Below, piece by piece: positions 54,280 through 61,754 of a DNA stretch of 64,000 bases. Numbering within the stretch: position 1 is the first letter of the stretch; each line of letters opens with the position of its first letter. Under the pieces are notes generated by a model. It saw nothing but the letters and a program-made list of their open reading frames with translations. It was not told the origin of the DNA and searched no databases. Position numbers and translations under genes: made by a program. Location: contig CAVOXT010000003.1 of the NCBI GenBank assembly GCA_963700495.1, forward strand, positions 1 through 64,000, given 5' to 3'. Source of the stretch: JACCTU01 sp963700495. GTDB taxonomy: Bacteria; Actinomycetota; Thermoleophilia; Gaiellales; Gaiellaceae.

Positions 54280-55248
54280 CTACAGCTCCTTGTCGATCGT
54301 GTAGAGGGGTCGACCCTCGACGTCCCGCTGGATTCTGCCTAGGTACTCGCCGATCAGCGCGAGGATGAAGCCCTGGATCCCGAGCACGAACAGGACCGCG
54401 ACGCCGCCGAGGAGCGGACCCGGGAAGTTGCCCCGGTCGATCCACCACCAGACGCCGTAGATCCCGAGCGCGAGCGCGAGCAGGCTGCAGACCATCCCAA
54501 GCGCGACGCCGATCCACTGGATCGGCTGCGGCCAGAAGCCGGCGAGGACGTGGAGCGCGAGTCGCGTCAGCCGGAGCGGCGAGTAGCGCGAGCGACCCTG
54601 GCGCGGAGAGTGTGCGACGTCGACCTCGACGACGCTCGCCCCGCCGGAGAGGATCAGCGCCTTCGTGAACTTCTGCTTGCCGATCGCGCCGAGCATCGGC
54701 TCGACGGCGCTGCGGCGATACGCGTTGAAGGCGCAGCCGAAGTCGGAGATGTCCACGTGGGTGAAGCGCCGCAGCATCCCGTTGATCAGCCGGCTCGGCA
54801 GCGTGCGGCCCCACGAGTCGTGCCGCTTCGCGCGGCGGCCGCTCGCAACGTCGGACCCAGCTTCGACGGCCGCGACGAGCTTCGGGATGTCCTCCGGTGC
54901 GTTCTGAAGGTCACCGTCCATCGTCACGAGAATGTCCCCGCGCGCCCGCACGAGCCCTGCATGCATCGCCGGGTGCTGCCCGAAGTTCCGCTTGAAGCGA
55001 ACGACGCGCACGCGCGGATCGGCGTCGTGCAGACGCTTGAGGCCCGTGAACGTCCCGTCCTGCGAGCCGTCGTCCACGAAGATCAGCTCGAACGGCCGGC
55101 CGTCTTCCTCGAGCGCTGCGACCGCGCGCCGGTAGAGCTCGTAGACGCTCCCCTCCTCGTTGTAGATCGGCACGACGACCGACACCTCCGGCGTGTGCTC
55201 GGGCTCGGCTGGCGCCGAGGGAACCGCGAACACCTCGGGTTCGGCCAT
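54280..55248 (-). CDS. GT2 glycosyltransferase with two C-terminal membrane helices (GtrB/DPM1-like)
   Basis: 322 residues from ATG 55248. VSVVVPIYNEEGSVYELYRR, FELIFVDDGSQDGTFTGLKR, VVRFKRNFGQHPAMHAGLVR, ILVTMDGDLQNAPEDIPKLV (D-G-D-L-Q), SDVASGRRAKRHDSWGRTLP, ISDFGCAFNAYRRSAVEPML and two membrane helices (VALGMVCSLLALALGIYGVW; LLGGVAVLFVLGIQGFILAL). This is the ArnC/GtrB/DPM1 group, which charges polyprenyl phosphate with a sugar and would feed the GT-C proteins here. Minus TAGGCT (55259-55264) lies 10 nt upstream; first gene of the operon to 47157. Confidence 0.93.
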   Translation of the reverse strand: MAEPEVFAVPSAPAEPEHTPEVSVVVPIYNEEGSVYELYRRAVAALEEDGRPFELIFVDDGSQDGTFTGLKRLHDADPRVRVVRFKRNFGQHPAMHAGLVRARGDILVTMDGDLQNAPEDIPKLVAAVEAGSDVASGRRAKRHDSWGRTLPSRLINGMLRRFTHVDISDFGCAFNAYRRSAVEPMLGAIGKQKFTKALILSGGASVVEVDVAHSPRQGRSRYSPLRLTRLALHVLAGFWPQPIQWIGVALGMVCSLLALALGIYGVWWWIDRGNFPGPLLGGVAVLFVLGIQGFILALIGEYLGRIQRDVEGRPLYTIDKEL

Positions 55249-55258
55249 CGTCGGGCTG

Positions 55259-55264
55259 AGCCTA
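55259..55264 (-). promoter_or_regulatory. -10-like TAGGCT
   Basis: Minus-strand TAGGCT, 10 nt before ATG 55248, in the 77-bp gap after the MFS gene stop. Likely start of the seven-gene operon to 47157. Confidence 0.45.
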
Positions 55265-55325
55265 GCCGTTCGCGCCGTAGAGCCCCGGGAGCCGGCGTTC
55301 GCGGCCGGCTCCCGGCGTTGACTGC

Positions 55326-56753
55326 CTAGACGGCGGCCTCGAACGCGGGCTCGCCCACGACCGCCTCTGCGGGACGGCGCTTGCGCGGGATCGCGAGGGC
55401 CGCGACCGCGCCGAGGGCGACGACGATCGCGCCGACCCACGTCGCGACGACGAGCCCGTCGTTGAACGTGGTGGCCGACTCGTACCCGCCGTAGCGCGAG
55501 AAGACCGACGCGAGCACCGCGACGCCGAACACACCGCCGACCTCGCGAAAGGCGTTGTTCGTACCGGAGGCCTTGCCTTCCTCGGAGGGCTTGACCGACC
55601 CGAGGACGACGTTCGCCATCGGGGCGAAGAACATCCCCATGCCGATGCCGCTCAGGATGAACGGCCCGACGAGCGAGCTGTAGCCGACCGTGGCGGTCGA
55701 CACGGCTGCGATCCACGCGAGCCCGATCGACTGGAGCGCGAGCCCCACTGCGAGGATCGGCCGGGAGCCGATCCGGTCGGAAAGCGCACCCGCGATCGGG
55801 GCGACCACCATCGGCATCGCCGTCCACGGCAGGACGCGCAGGCCCGCCTCGAGCGGCGAGTAGCCCTGTGCGGTCTGGAAGAACTGCGTCAGCAGGAAGA
55901 TCGAGCCGAACATCCCGAACGACATCGCGAGCGCGGCGGCGTTCGCCGCCGAGAAGCTGCGGTTGCGGAAGAAGCGCATCGGCAGCATCGGCTGCGCGGT
56001 TCGGAGCTCCCACGCGACGAACGCCCCGAGCAGGACGATCCCCGCAACGAGCGAGGCGACGATCGACGGGCTGGTCCAGCCGTCGCCGTTGCCGTTCACG
56101 AGGCCCCAGACCACGCCGAGCAGTCCACCGCTCGCCAGCGCGAGCCCTGGCAGGTCCAGCGCCTTGTCGGGGCCGTAGCTCTCGCGCAGCCGCGCGAGCG
56201 CGAGCGGTGCGAGCAGCAGCCCGACCGGAACGTTGAGCCAGAAGATCCACTGCCACGAGATGCCTTCGATCACCGCGCCGCCGACGAGAGGCCCGCTTGC
56301 GATCGCGATGCCTCCGATCGCTCCCCAGATCCCGAGCGCGACGCCGCGGCGCTCGGCCGGGAACGCGTCCGAGAGGATCGTGAGCGTGAGCGGCATCACG
56401 AGCGCGCCGCCGATGCCCTGGATCGCGCGCGCTGCGATCAGCGCGTCCATCGAGGGCGCGAGTGCGGCCGCCGCTGACGCGAGCGTGAACAGCCCGATCC
56501 CGGCGGCGAAGATGCGCCTACGTCCGAACCGGTCGCCGAGGGCGGCGCCGGTGAGCAGGAACACGGCGAACGTGAGCGTGTACGCGTTCACCGTCCATTC
56601 GAGCTCCTCGATCGACGCGCCGAGGTCGACGCGGATGACGGGAAGCGCGGTCGAGACGACGAGGTTGTCGAGCACGACCATGAAGAGCGCGATCGACGTG
56701 ATCGCCAGCGTCCAGAGGGTGTGCGCACGTGACACAAGGGCCTCCCTGTTCAT
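55326..56753 (-). CDS. DHA2-family (14-TM) MFS drug/metabolite exporter
   Basis: 475 residues from ATG 56753. Inner-membrane proton antiporter of the EmrB/QacA type: motif D1 in LFMVVLDNLVVSTALPVIRV, motif A in GAALGDRFGRRRIFAAGIGL, motif B region in ARAIQGIGGALVMPLTLTIL, motif C-like ASGPLVGGAVIEGISWQWIF, and APIAGALSDRIGSRPILAVG in the second half. Immediately downstream of a TetR gene, with a partial copy of its operator in the 53-bp gap, so probably TetR-controlled. The only clearly non-glycan cassette of the window, together with tetR. Confidence 0.93.
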   Translation of the reverse strand: MNREALVSRAHTLWTLAITSIALFMVVLDNLVVSTALPVIRVDLGASIEELEWTVNAYTLTFAVFLLTGAALGDRFGRRRIFAAGIGLFTLASAAAALAPSMDALIAARAIQGIGGALVMPLTLTILSDAFPAERRGVALGIWGAIGGIAIASGPLVGGAVIEGISWQWIFWLNVPVGLLLAPLALARLRESYGPDKALDLPGLALASGGLLGVVWGLVNGNGDGWTSPSIVASLVAGIVLLGAFVAWELRTAQPMLPMRFFRNRSFSAANAAALAMSFGMFGSIFLLTQFFQTAQGYSPLEAGLRVLPWTAMPMVVAPIAGALSDRIGSRPILAVGLALQSIGLAWIAAVSTATVGYSSLVGPFILSGIGMGMFFAPMANVVLGSVKPSEEGKASGTNNAFREVGGVFGVAVLASVFSRYGGYESATTFNDGLVVATWVGAIVVALGAVAALAIPRKRRPAEAVVGEPAFEAAV

Positions 56754-56754
56754 G

Positions 56755-56778
56755 TGTTGTGATCAGTCACTTACTTCA
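56755..56778. promoter_or_regulatory. Probable second TetR operator, before the exporter gene
   Basis: The sequence TCACTTACTTC (56768-56778) is identical to the right half of the perfect palindrome at 57369-57386, and a weaker GTGATCA half lies beside it (56759-56765). It directly precedes ATG 56753. A run of seven A (56784-56790, T on the minus strand) behind it may end the tetR transcript. Confidence 0.6.
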
Positions 56779-56806
56779 GGACGAAAAAAAGAGCGGCCGT
56801 CTTCCA

Positions 56807-57358
56807 CTACTGGTCATCCCTGCAGCCGTCGAGCAGCCGGCGCGCCCACGGCTCGTCCGAGTTCAGCAGGTCCATCGACGCGGCGACGTTCAGCAGCATC
56901 CCGCGGGCGAAGAAGGCGCTCAGCGCCGCCGGCGGCAGGCCGGAGACGCGCTCCGTCCAGGTGAAGAGGTCGCCGTAGCCTTCACGGACGACCGCGCAGA
57001 CCTCGGGATCGTCGCACGAGGCGTACGCCTGCATCTGCGCCTGGAGGCGGCTCCGGTCGCTCAGCAGGGCGAGATACGCCTCTCCCATGGCCTTGAGAGC
57101 CTCCTCGCCGCGTTTTCCCTCCGCCGCCCGCTGGAACGTCTCGAGCGTCTCGCGGAAGCAGCGGCGGAGGCTCGCGAGGAAGAGCTCCTTCTTCGTCCCG
57201 AAAAGGCGGAAGAGGTACGGCTGCGAGATACCCGCCCGGTCGGCGATCGTCTCCGTCGACGTGCCGTGGAAGCCGGTCGAGGCGAACTCGACCCTGGCCG
57301 CCTCGAGGACCGCCTCGCGGCGAACCTCGGCGGTCATCCTTGTCGCGGTCGGACTCAT
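56807..57358 (-). CDS. TetR-family transcriptional regulator
   Basis: 183 residues from ATG 57358. N-terminal HTH: VRREAVLEAARVEFASTGFH, GTSTETIADRAGISQPYLFR, LFGTKKELFLASLRRCFRET. The C-terminal ligand-binding half is hydrophobic-helical (LQAQMQAYASCDDPEVCAVV; ALSAFFARGMLLNVAASMDL). Its own minus-strand -10-like TACTAT (57367-57372) is 8 nt upstream and is overlapped by the 18-bp palindrome, which points to autorepression and to control of the MFS gene downstream. Confidence 0.93.
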   Translation of the reverse strand: MSPTATRMTAEVRREAVLEAARVEFASTGFHGTSTETIADRAGISQPYLFRLFGTKKELFLASLRRCFRETLETFQRAAEGKRGEEALKAMGEAYLALLSDRSRLQAQMQAYASCDDPEVCAVVREGYGDLFTWTERVSGLPPAALSAFFARGMLLNVAASMDLLNSDEPWARRLLDGCRDDQ

Positions 57359-57368
57359 CGGTCTAGAT

Positions 57369-57386
57369 AGTAAGTGATCACTTACT
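57369..57386. promoter_or_regulatory. Perfect 18-bp TetR operator palindrome
   Basis: AGTAAGTGATCACTTACT is its own reverse complement. It overlaps the tetR -10-like hexamer (57367-57372) and also the last codons and stop of the epimerase gene that ends at 57378. A partial second copy precedes the MFS gene. Confidence 0.8.
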
Positions 57387-58352
57387 TCGTGTCAAGGCCC
57401 GGCTCTGGTACCAAGCGACCGTCCTGGCGAGGCCCTCGTCGAGCTCTACGGACGGCTCGAACCCGAGCAGGTCCCGCGCCTTGTCGACGTTCGGGATACG
57501 CAGCTCGACGTCGATGTAGTGGAGCGGGCGGAAGACGATCTCGCCCGGGCAGCCGGTCAGCCGCTTGATCCGCTGAGCGAGGTCGTAGATCGTCACCGCG
57601 GAGCGCGCATTGCCGATGTTGAAGCTCTGGCCGACCGCGTTCGGATGCTCGAGCACGAGCAGCGTGGCGGCGACCATGTCGTCGACGTAGCACCACGCGC
57701 GGATCTGCGAGCCGTCACCGTGGATCGTCAGGTCCTCCCCGGCGAGCGCGGCCTCGATGAAGGCGCGGATCGCCCCGCCGCCGATCTGGCCGGGCCCGAA
57801 GACGTTGAACGGGCGCACCGACGTGGTCGGCACTCCGAGCTCGGCGTGGTAGGCGTGCGCCATGTGCTCGCCGGCGAGCTTCGAGACCGCATACGTCCAA
57901 CGCGCCTCGCCGACCGAGCCGGTCACCGTCGCGCTCGTCTCGGCGACGCGAAAGGCCTGCGAGCCGAACACCTCGCTCGTCGAGAAGTCGACGAGCCGCT
58001 CGAGCGTCCCGAGCGCGGCAAGGCCGGCCTCGAGCACGTGGTAGGTGCCGATCACGTTCACGCGCATCGTCCGCACGGGGCTCTGGAGCACGGTGTCGAC
58101 GCCGGCGATCCCGGCGCAGTGGACGATGTGCGTCGCGCCCTGAGCGAGCTCGCGAACAACGTCGGCGTCGAGCACGTCGGCCTGGTGGAACGTCAGGTTC
58201 GGGTGGTCGAGCAGATCGGTCTGCGTGAGCGCGTCGCGGTGCAGGTTGTCGAGGGCCACGATCTCGTTCCGCTCGACGAGCTGCCGAGCAAGCGTCGTGC
58301 CGATGAACCCCGCGCCGCCGGTGATCAGGATTCGCTTGCCCTCGAGAGCCAC
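57378..58352 (-). CDS. NAD-dependent sugar epimerase/dehydratase (extended SDR)
   Basis: 324 residues from GTG 58352. ILITGGAGFIGTTLARQLVE, VALDNLHRDALTQTDLLDHP, HIVHCAGIAGVDTVLQSPVR, DFSTSEVFGSQAFRVAETSA, WTYAVSKLAGEHMAHAYHAE (Y-x3-K), VRPFNVFGPGQIGGGAIRAF and AWCYVDDMVAATLLVLEHPN. The group includes UDP-glucuronate decarboxylase/epimerase and GDP-sugar enzymes; the product is open. Divergent from 58389 by a 36-bp gap; minus TAGACT (58359-58364) lies 6 nt upstream. The 3' end lies inside the TetR operator. Confidence 0.9.
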   Translation of the reverse strand: MALEGKRILITGGAGFIGTTLARQLVERNEIVALDNLHRDALTQTDLLDHPNLTFHQADVLDADVVRELAQGATHIVHCAGIAGVDTVLQSPVRTMRVNVIGTYHVLEAGLAALGTLERLVDFSTSEVFGSQAFRVAETSATVTGSVGEARWTYAVSKLAGEHMAHAYHAELGVPTTSVRPFNVFGPGQIGGGAIRAFIEAALAGEDLTIHGDGSQIRAWCYVDDMVAATLLVLEHPNAVGQSFNIGNARSAVTIYDLAQRIKRLTGCPGEIVFRPLHYIDVELRIPNVDKARDLLGFEPSVELDEGLARTVAWYQSRALTRSK

Positions 58353-58358
58353 GCGGCG

Positions 58359-58380
58359 AGTCTAGTGGCCCGGGTACGCT
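58359..58380. promoter_or_regulatory. Divergent leaderless promoter (epimerase / inhibitor-like)
   Basis: Minus TAGACT (58359-58364) lies 6 nt before GTG 58352; plus TACGCT (58375-58380) lies 8 nt before GTG 58389. Confidence 0.45.
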
Positions 58381-58388
58381 TCGCTCCC

Positions 58389-58724
58389 GTGACGCTCGCA
58401 GCAGCGGTCGCCGCACTGACCATCACGGTCTGGCCGCAGGGAACGGACGGCCCGTCGCAAACGTGGACGCTGCGCTGCGGACCCGTTTCGGGAACGCACC
58501 CGTCGCGCGTCGCCGCCTGCCGCAAGATCATGGGTCAGTCGGCGCCGTTCCGCCCCGTGCCGAGAAATGCGATCTGCACGGAGATCTACGGCGGGCCGGA
58601 CGTGGCGTTCGTGCGCGGCACGTTTCGAGGCCGGCGCGTCTGGGCGATGTTCCGCCTGCGGAACGGCTGTGAGATCGCGCGCTGGAAACGGGTCGTGCCG
58701 CTGCTGCCTTCGCTGGGCGCGTAG
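58389..58724 (+). CDS. Subtilisin-inhibitor-like (SSI) small protein
   Basis: 111 residues from GTG 58389. The SSI-like pattern is clear: LTITVWPQGTDGP, WTLRCGPVSGTHPSRVAACR, RNAICTEIYGGPDVAFVRGT and FRGRRVWAMFRLRNGCEIAR-W, with the family's paired cysteines. GTG 58365 is an alternative start that would add a basic stretch (VARVRFAP) before LAAAVAALT and create a better signal peptide; the TACGCT hexamer favours 58389. SSI proteins are usually secreted protease inhibitors. Its presence beside a glycan cluster is unexplained. Confidence 0.8.
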   Translation: MTLAAAVAALTITVWPQGTDGPSQTWTLRCGPVSGTHPSRVAACRKIMGQSAPFRPVPRNAICTEIYGGPDVAFVRGTFRGRRVWAMFRLRNGCEIARWKRVVPLLPSLGA

Positions 58725-58727
58725 CGT
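58722..58727 (+). promoter_or_regulatory. -10-like TAGCGT overlapping a TAG stop
   Basis: TAGCGT lies 9 nt before GTG 58737. Its TAG is the stop codon of the SSI-like gene (58722-58724). Confidence 0.45.
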
Positions 58728-58736
58728 TTCGCCGTC

Positions 58737-59952
58737 GTGAAGACGGTCCTCTTCGTCGGCGCAGGCCGACACCAGCGCCGAGCGATCGCGCAGGCGCGCG
58801 ATGCGAGGCCTGCGCGTGGTCGCGGTCGACCGCAACGAGGAAGCGCCTGGGCTGTCCGAGGCTGACGTCGCCGAGGTCGTCGACTTCAGCGACGTCGCCG
58901 CGGTCATCGAGGCAGGCCGGCGCCACGGCGTCGACGGTGTGCTGACCGTCTCGGCGGATCGGGCCGTTCCCGTCGTCGCCGCCGTCGCAGAGGCGCTCGG
59001 CCTGCCGGGCATCGGCACGAGCCACGGCGCACGCGATGACGCAGAAGGTCGCCATGCGGCGCGTGCTCGCCGACTCGGGAGTACCGCAACCCGAATACGT
59101 CGCCGTGCGAAACGTCCGGGAGGGCTACACGGCGCTCGACCGCGTCGGTCTCCCTGCGGTCCTGAAGCCGGCCGACTCGGGTGGGCAGCGCGGCGTCTTC
59201 CTGCTCGACTCGGCGGACGACCTCGAGGCTCACCTCCACGTCGCCCTGGCCGAGTCGCCGACCGACGAGGCGATCATCGAGACGTACGTCGAGGGGCTGG
59301 AGCTGAACGGCCTGGTGGTCGTGCGAGACGGGAACGCGTTCACGCTGACACTCTCCGACCGGCTGCGCCCGCCCGGGATCGGATTCGGCGTCGGGTGGAT
59401 CCACCTGTATCCCGCGACGATCTACGCCGACCAGCTCGAGGAGGCAGAGCGCGTCGCGGTGCATGCGGTGCAGGCGCTCGGGCTCGAGAACGGGATCGCG
59501 TTTCCGCAGCTGCTCGCGACGGACGACGGGCGCGTGCTCGTGATCGAGGTCGCAGCGCGCATCCCCGGCGGGCAGATGGCGGATCTCGCCCGGCACGCGG
59601 TGGGCGTCGACCTCGTCGAGGTCGCCTTGCGCCAGGCGCTCGGCGAGGACGTGCCGGACGAGCTCGTGCTGCCCCGATTCACGCAGCCGCTGGCGATCCG
59701 CTTCCTCACCGCGTCGCCCGGCCCGCTGCCGACGGGACGGTGCAGGTCGTTCGGCGGGCTCGAGAGGGTGCTCGCGGCTTCCCGGGCGTCGTGCAGGCCG
59801 ACGCTCTACCTCGCAGCGAGGGCGAGACGATCCGGCCGGTCCGGCTCGACGGCGACCGGCGCGGATACGTGATCGCGGTCGCCGACACGAACCTCGAGGC
59901 GCTCGAGCGCGCCGAGGCGGCGGCGACGCTCGTCGAGGTGTTCGTCGAGTGA
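58737..59952 (+). CDS. ATP-grasp ligase 3 (three frame breaks)
   Basis: From GTG 58737: TVLFVGAGRHQRRAIAQAR, LRVVAVDRNEEAPGLSEADV, LTVSADRAVPVVAAVAEALG, MTQKVAMRRVLADSGVPQPE, LPAVLKPADSGGQRGVFLLD, IETYVEGLELNGLVVVRDGN and VIEVAARIPGGQMADLARHA (E-V-A-A-R-I-P-G-G, the Mg-ATP site). Breaks near 58796, 59028 and 59775 close on adding GC, GC and CGCG, giving exactly 408 codons. The tail (GETIRPVRLDGDRRGYVIAV) fits PurT/BacD-like ligases. Paralogue of ATP-grasp 2. Confidence 0.87.
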
Positions 59953-60593
59953 GCTGCGCGTTCGACCTCGATCACTACGGCGAGCTGCTCGAGGCAGCGG
60001 GGTACGGCGGCTACCGGTTCGCCTCCTTCGACCGGGAGCCGGAGCCCGGCGACCTCTTCCTGCGCCACGACGTCGACCTCTCGCTGGACGCCGCGCTGCG
60101 GCTCGCCGAGCTCGAGGCCGAAGCGGGCGCGTAGGCCACGTACTTCCTGATGACGCGGAGTGTCTTCTACAACCTCGACTCCGACGAGGGCGAGCGGACG
60201 ATCGACCGGCTGCGCGGGCTCGGCCATCGGGTGGGCCACCACGCGGTGTATCCGCGCGTCGATCTCGACGAGCGCTTCGACCCGCGTGCGTCGCGTGGCA
60301 CAACCCGGATCCGGAGTTCATGACCGACCCGGTCGACGGCGTCGTCAACGTGATGTCGGCGCCGTGGTTCTCGCGAGAGCATTACCGCTCGGACTCGAAC
60401 CAGCACTGGCGCTCCGGCTGCCCGCACGAGGCGCTCGCGCGGGCGAGCTCGAGTGGCTGCAGCTGCTGACGCATCCCGAGATCTGGGTCTTCCCGGGAAC
60501 GACGATGCGCGAGACGATGCTGGCGATGCTCGAGGCGGAGCGCGACCCGCGACCTGGAGCGCGCTCGCCGACGACCGGATCGACCTGTCGTGA
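59949..60593 (+). pseudogene. Polysaccharide-deacetylase-like gene with an in-frame stop and frame breaks
   Basis: GTG 59949 (GTGA junction). YGGYRFASFDREPEPGDLFL, RHDVDLSLDAALRLAELEAE and, after a TAG at 60132-60134, ATYFLMTRSVFYNLDSDEGE, RLRGLGHRVGHHAVYPRVDL, then frame shifts near 60290 and 60440 and LEWLQLLTHPEIWVFPGTTM. Aligned with 30088-30859, the stop replaces an Arg (EEGVRATYF versus EAGA-stop-ATYF). Unlike the other breaks, a CG dinucleotide does not explain the stop, so this copy may be truly dead. A sequence error remains possible. Confidence 0.7.
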
Positions 60594-61618
60594 GACCGCT
60601 CACGGTTCTGCTCACCGCCGCCGGCGTGCCGGGTGCCGCCGCGCTGATCCGCGCGCTGCGCGAGAACGGCGAGCGCGAAGTGCGCGTCGTCGGCACGGAC
60701 ATGTCGGCGCTCGCGGTCGGGCGCCACCTGTGCGACGCCTTCCACGTCGTGCCGGGTGGATCTGACCCCGGCTTCGTCGATGCGCTCGTCGACGTGTGCT
60801 CGCGGGAGGGCGTCGACGCCGTGCTGCCGCAGTCGTCGTACGAGCTGCCTGCGCTCGCCGAGGGGCGGGACCGCTTCGACGCGGCCGTCCTCGTCGCGTC
60901 ACCCGAGGCCGTCCGGCGTTCGAACGACAAGGCCGAGACCTACGCGCTGCTCGACGCGATCGGCGCGCCGGGCCCGGCGTGGCGGCGCGCGCACGGGCGG
61001 GCGGCGGTGGAGGCGGCCGCGCGCGAGCTCGGCTACCCGGGCGAGGACGTCTCGGTCAAGCCGCTCGAGTCCTCCGGCTCGCGGGGTTTCCGCGTCCTCT
61101 CGGCATCCGCAGACCCGCTCGAACAGCTGCTCACCGGCCGCCCCGGCGTCGCGCCCGCGCTCCGCCTCGAGGAGCTGCTTTCACTCCTGCCCGAAGACGG
61201 CGGCCCCGAGCTGCTCGTGATGGAGCTCGCGCGCGGCCGCGAGCGCACGATCGACGGGATCGCGCGCGGCGGGCGGATCGTGCTCGGCCACCCGAAGACG
61301 CGCGAGGAGATGCGCGCGGGACTCGCGATGTACTTCGAGACGCTCGAGGACCCGTGGCTGACCGAGGTCGCCGCTTCGATCGTCCGTGAGCTCGAGCTCG
61401 ACCACTTCTTCAACATCCAGCTCGTCGGGGACCGCGTGATCGAGATCAACCCCCGGATCTCGACGATCGTCTACCAGGAGGACCTCAACCTCCCGTACCT
61501 CGGCGTCAAGCTCGCACTCGGCGAGCTCACCGAGGACGATCTCGCCGCCCAGGCAGCGCGAATCCGCCCGACACGCCGAGCCCTGCGCTACTTCGACCAG
61601 GTCGAGTGGGACGAGTGA
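60590..61618 (+). CDS. ATP-grasp ligase 4 (carbamoyl-phosphate-synthase-like fold)
   Basis: 342 residues from GTG 60590 (GTGA junction). VLLTAAGVPGAAALIRALRE, VRVVGTDMSALAVGRHLCDA, FVDALVDVCSREGVDAVLPQ, EAVRRSNDKAETYALLDAIG, EDVSVKPLESSGSRGFRVLS, ELLVMELARGRERTIDGIAR and HFFNIQLVGDRVIEINPRIS (I-N-P-R, the Mg-ATP site). The pre-ATP-grasp fold is of the CarB-like kind. It is intact and probably co-transcribed with ATP-grasp 3. The joined substrates are unknown. Confidence 0.88.
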   Translation: MRPLTVLLTAAGVPGAAALIRALRENGEREVRVVGTDMSALAVGRHLCDAFHVVPGGSDPGFVDALVDVCSREGVDAVLPQSSYELPALAEGRDRFDAAVLVASPEAVRRSNDKAETYALLDAIGAPGPAWRRAHGRAAVEAAARELGYPGEDVSVKPLESSGSRGFRVLSASADPLEQLLTGRPGVAPALRLEELLSLLPEDGGPELLVMELARGRERTIDGIARGGRIVLGHPKTREEMRAGLAMYFETLEDPWLTEVAASIVRELELDHFFNIQLVGDRVIEINPRISTIVYQEDLNLPYLGVKLALGELTEDDLAAQAARIRPTRRALRYFDQVEWDE

Positions 61619-61754
61619 GCCGGCGCGGGGCGTGGGCCGACCCCACCCACACACCCCCCACCCTCCCAGAGGGGGAACGGAGGGGTTCCGTTCGAGCCTA
61701 TTGCGCACGGCGTGACGCGGGTGTGCCCTCTTCGTGCCGATTTCGGGTCGATTC
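61619..61754. other. Intergenic spacer with two small GC hairpins
   Basis: The largest gap in the window. GTGGG (61632-61636) pairs with CCCAC (61642-61646), and GGAAC (61674-61678) pairs with GTTCC (61685-61689) across a 6-nt loop. Neither is followed by a T-run, so a terminator role is weak. No clear -10 hexamer for the downstream GT gene was found. Confidence 0.35.

Noticed and set aside
56784..56790. A7 run as a strong intrinsic terminator for tetR
   Set aside because: Only a weak CGGCCG stem precedes the T-run on the minus strand, so I mention it but do not list a terminator.
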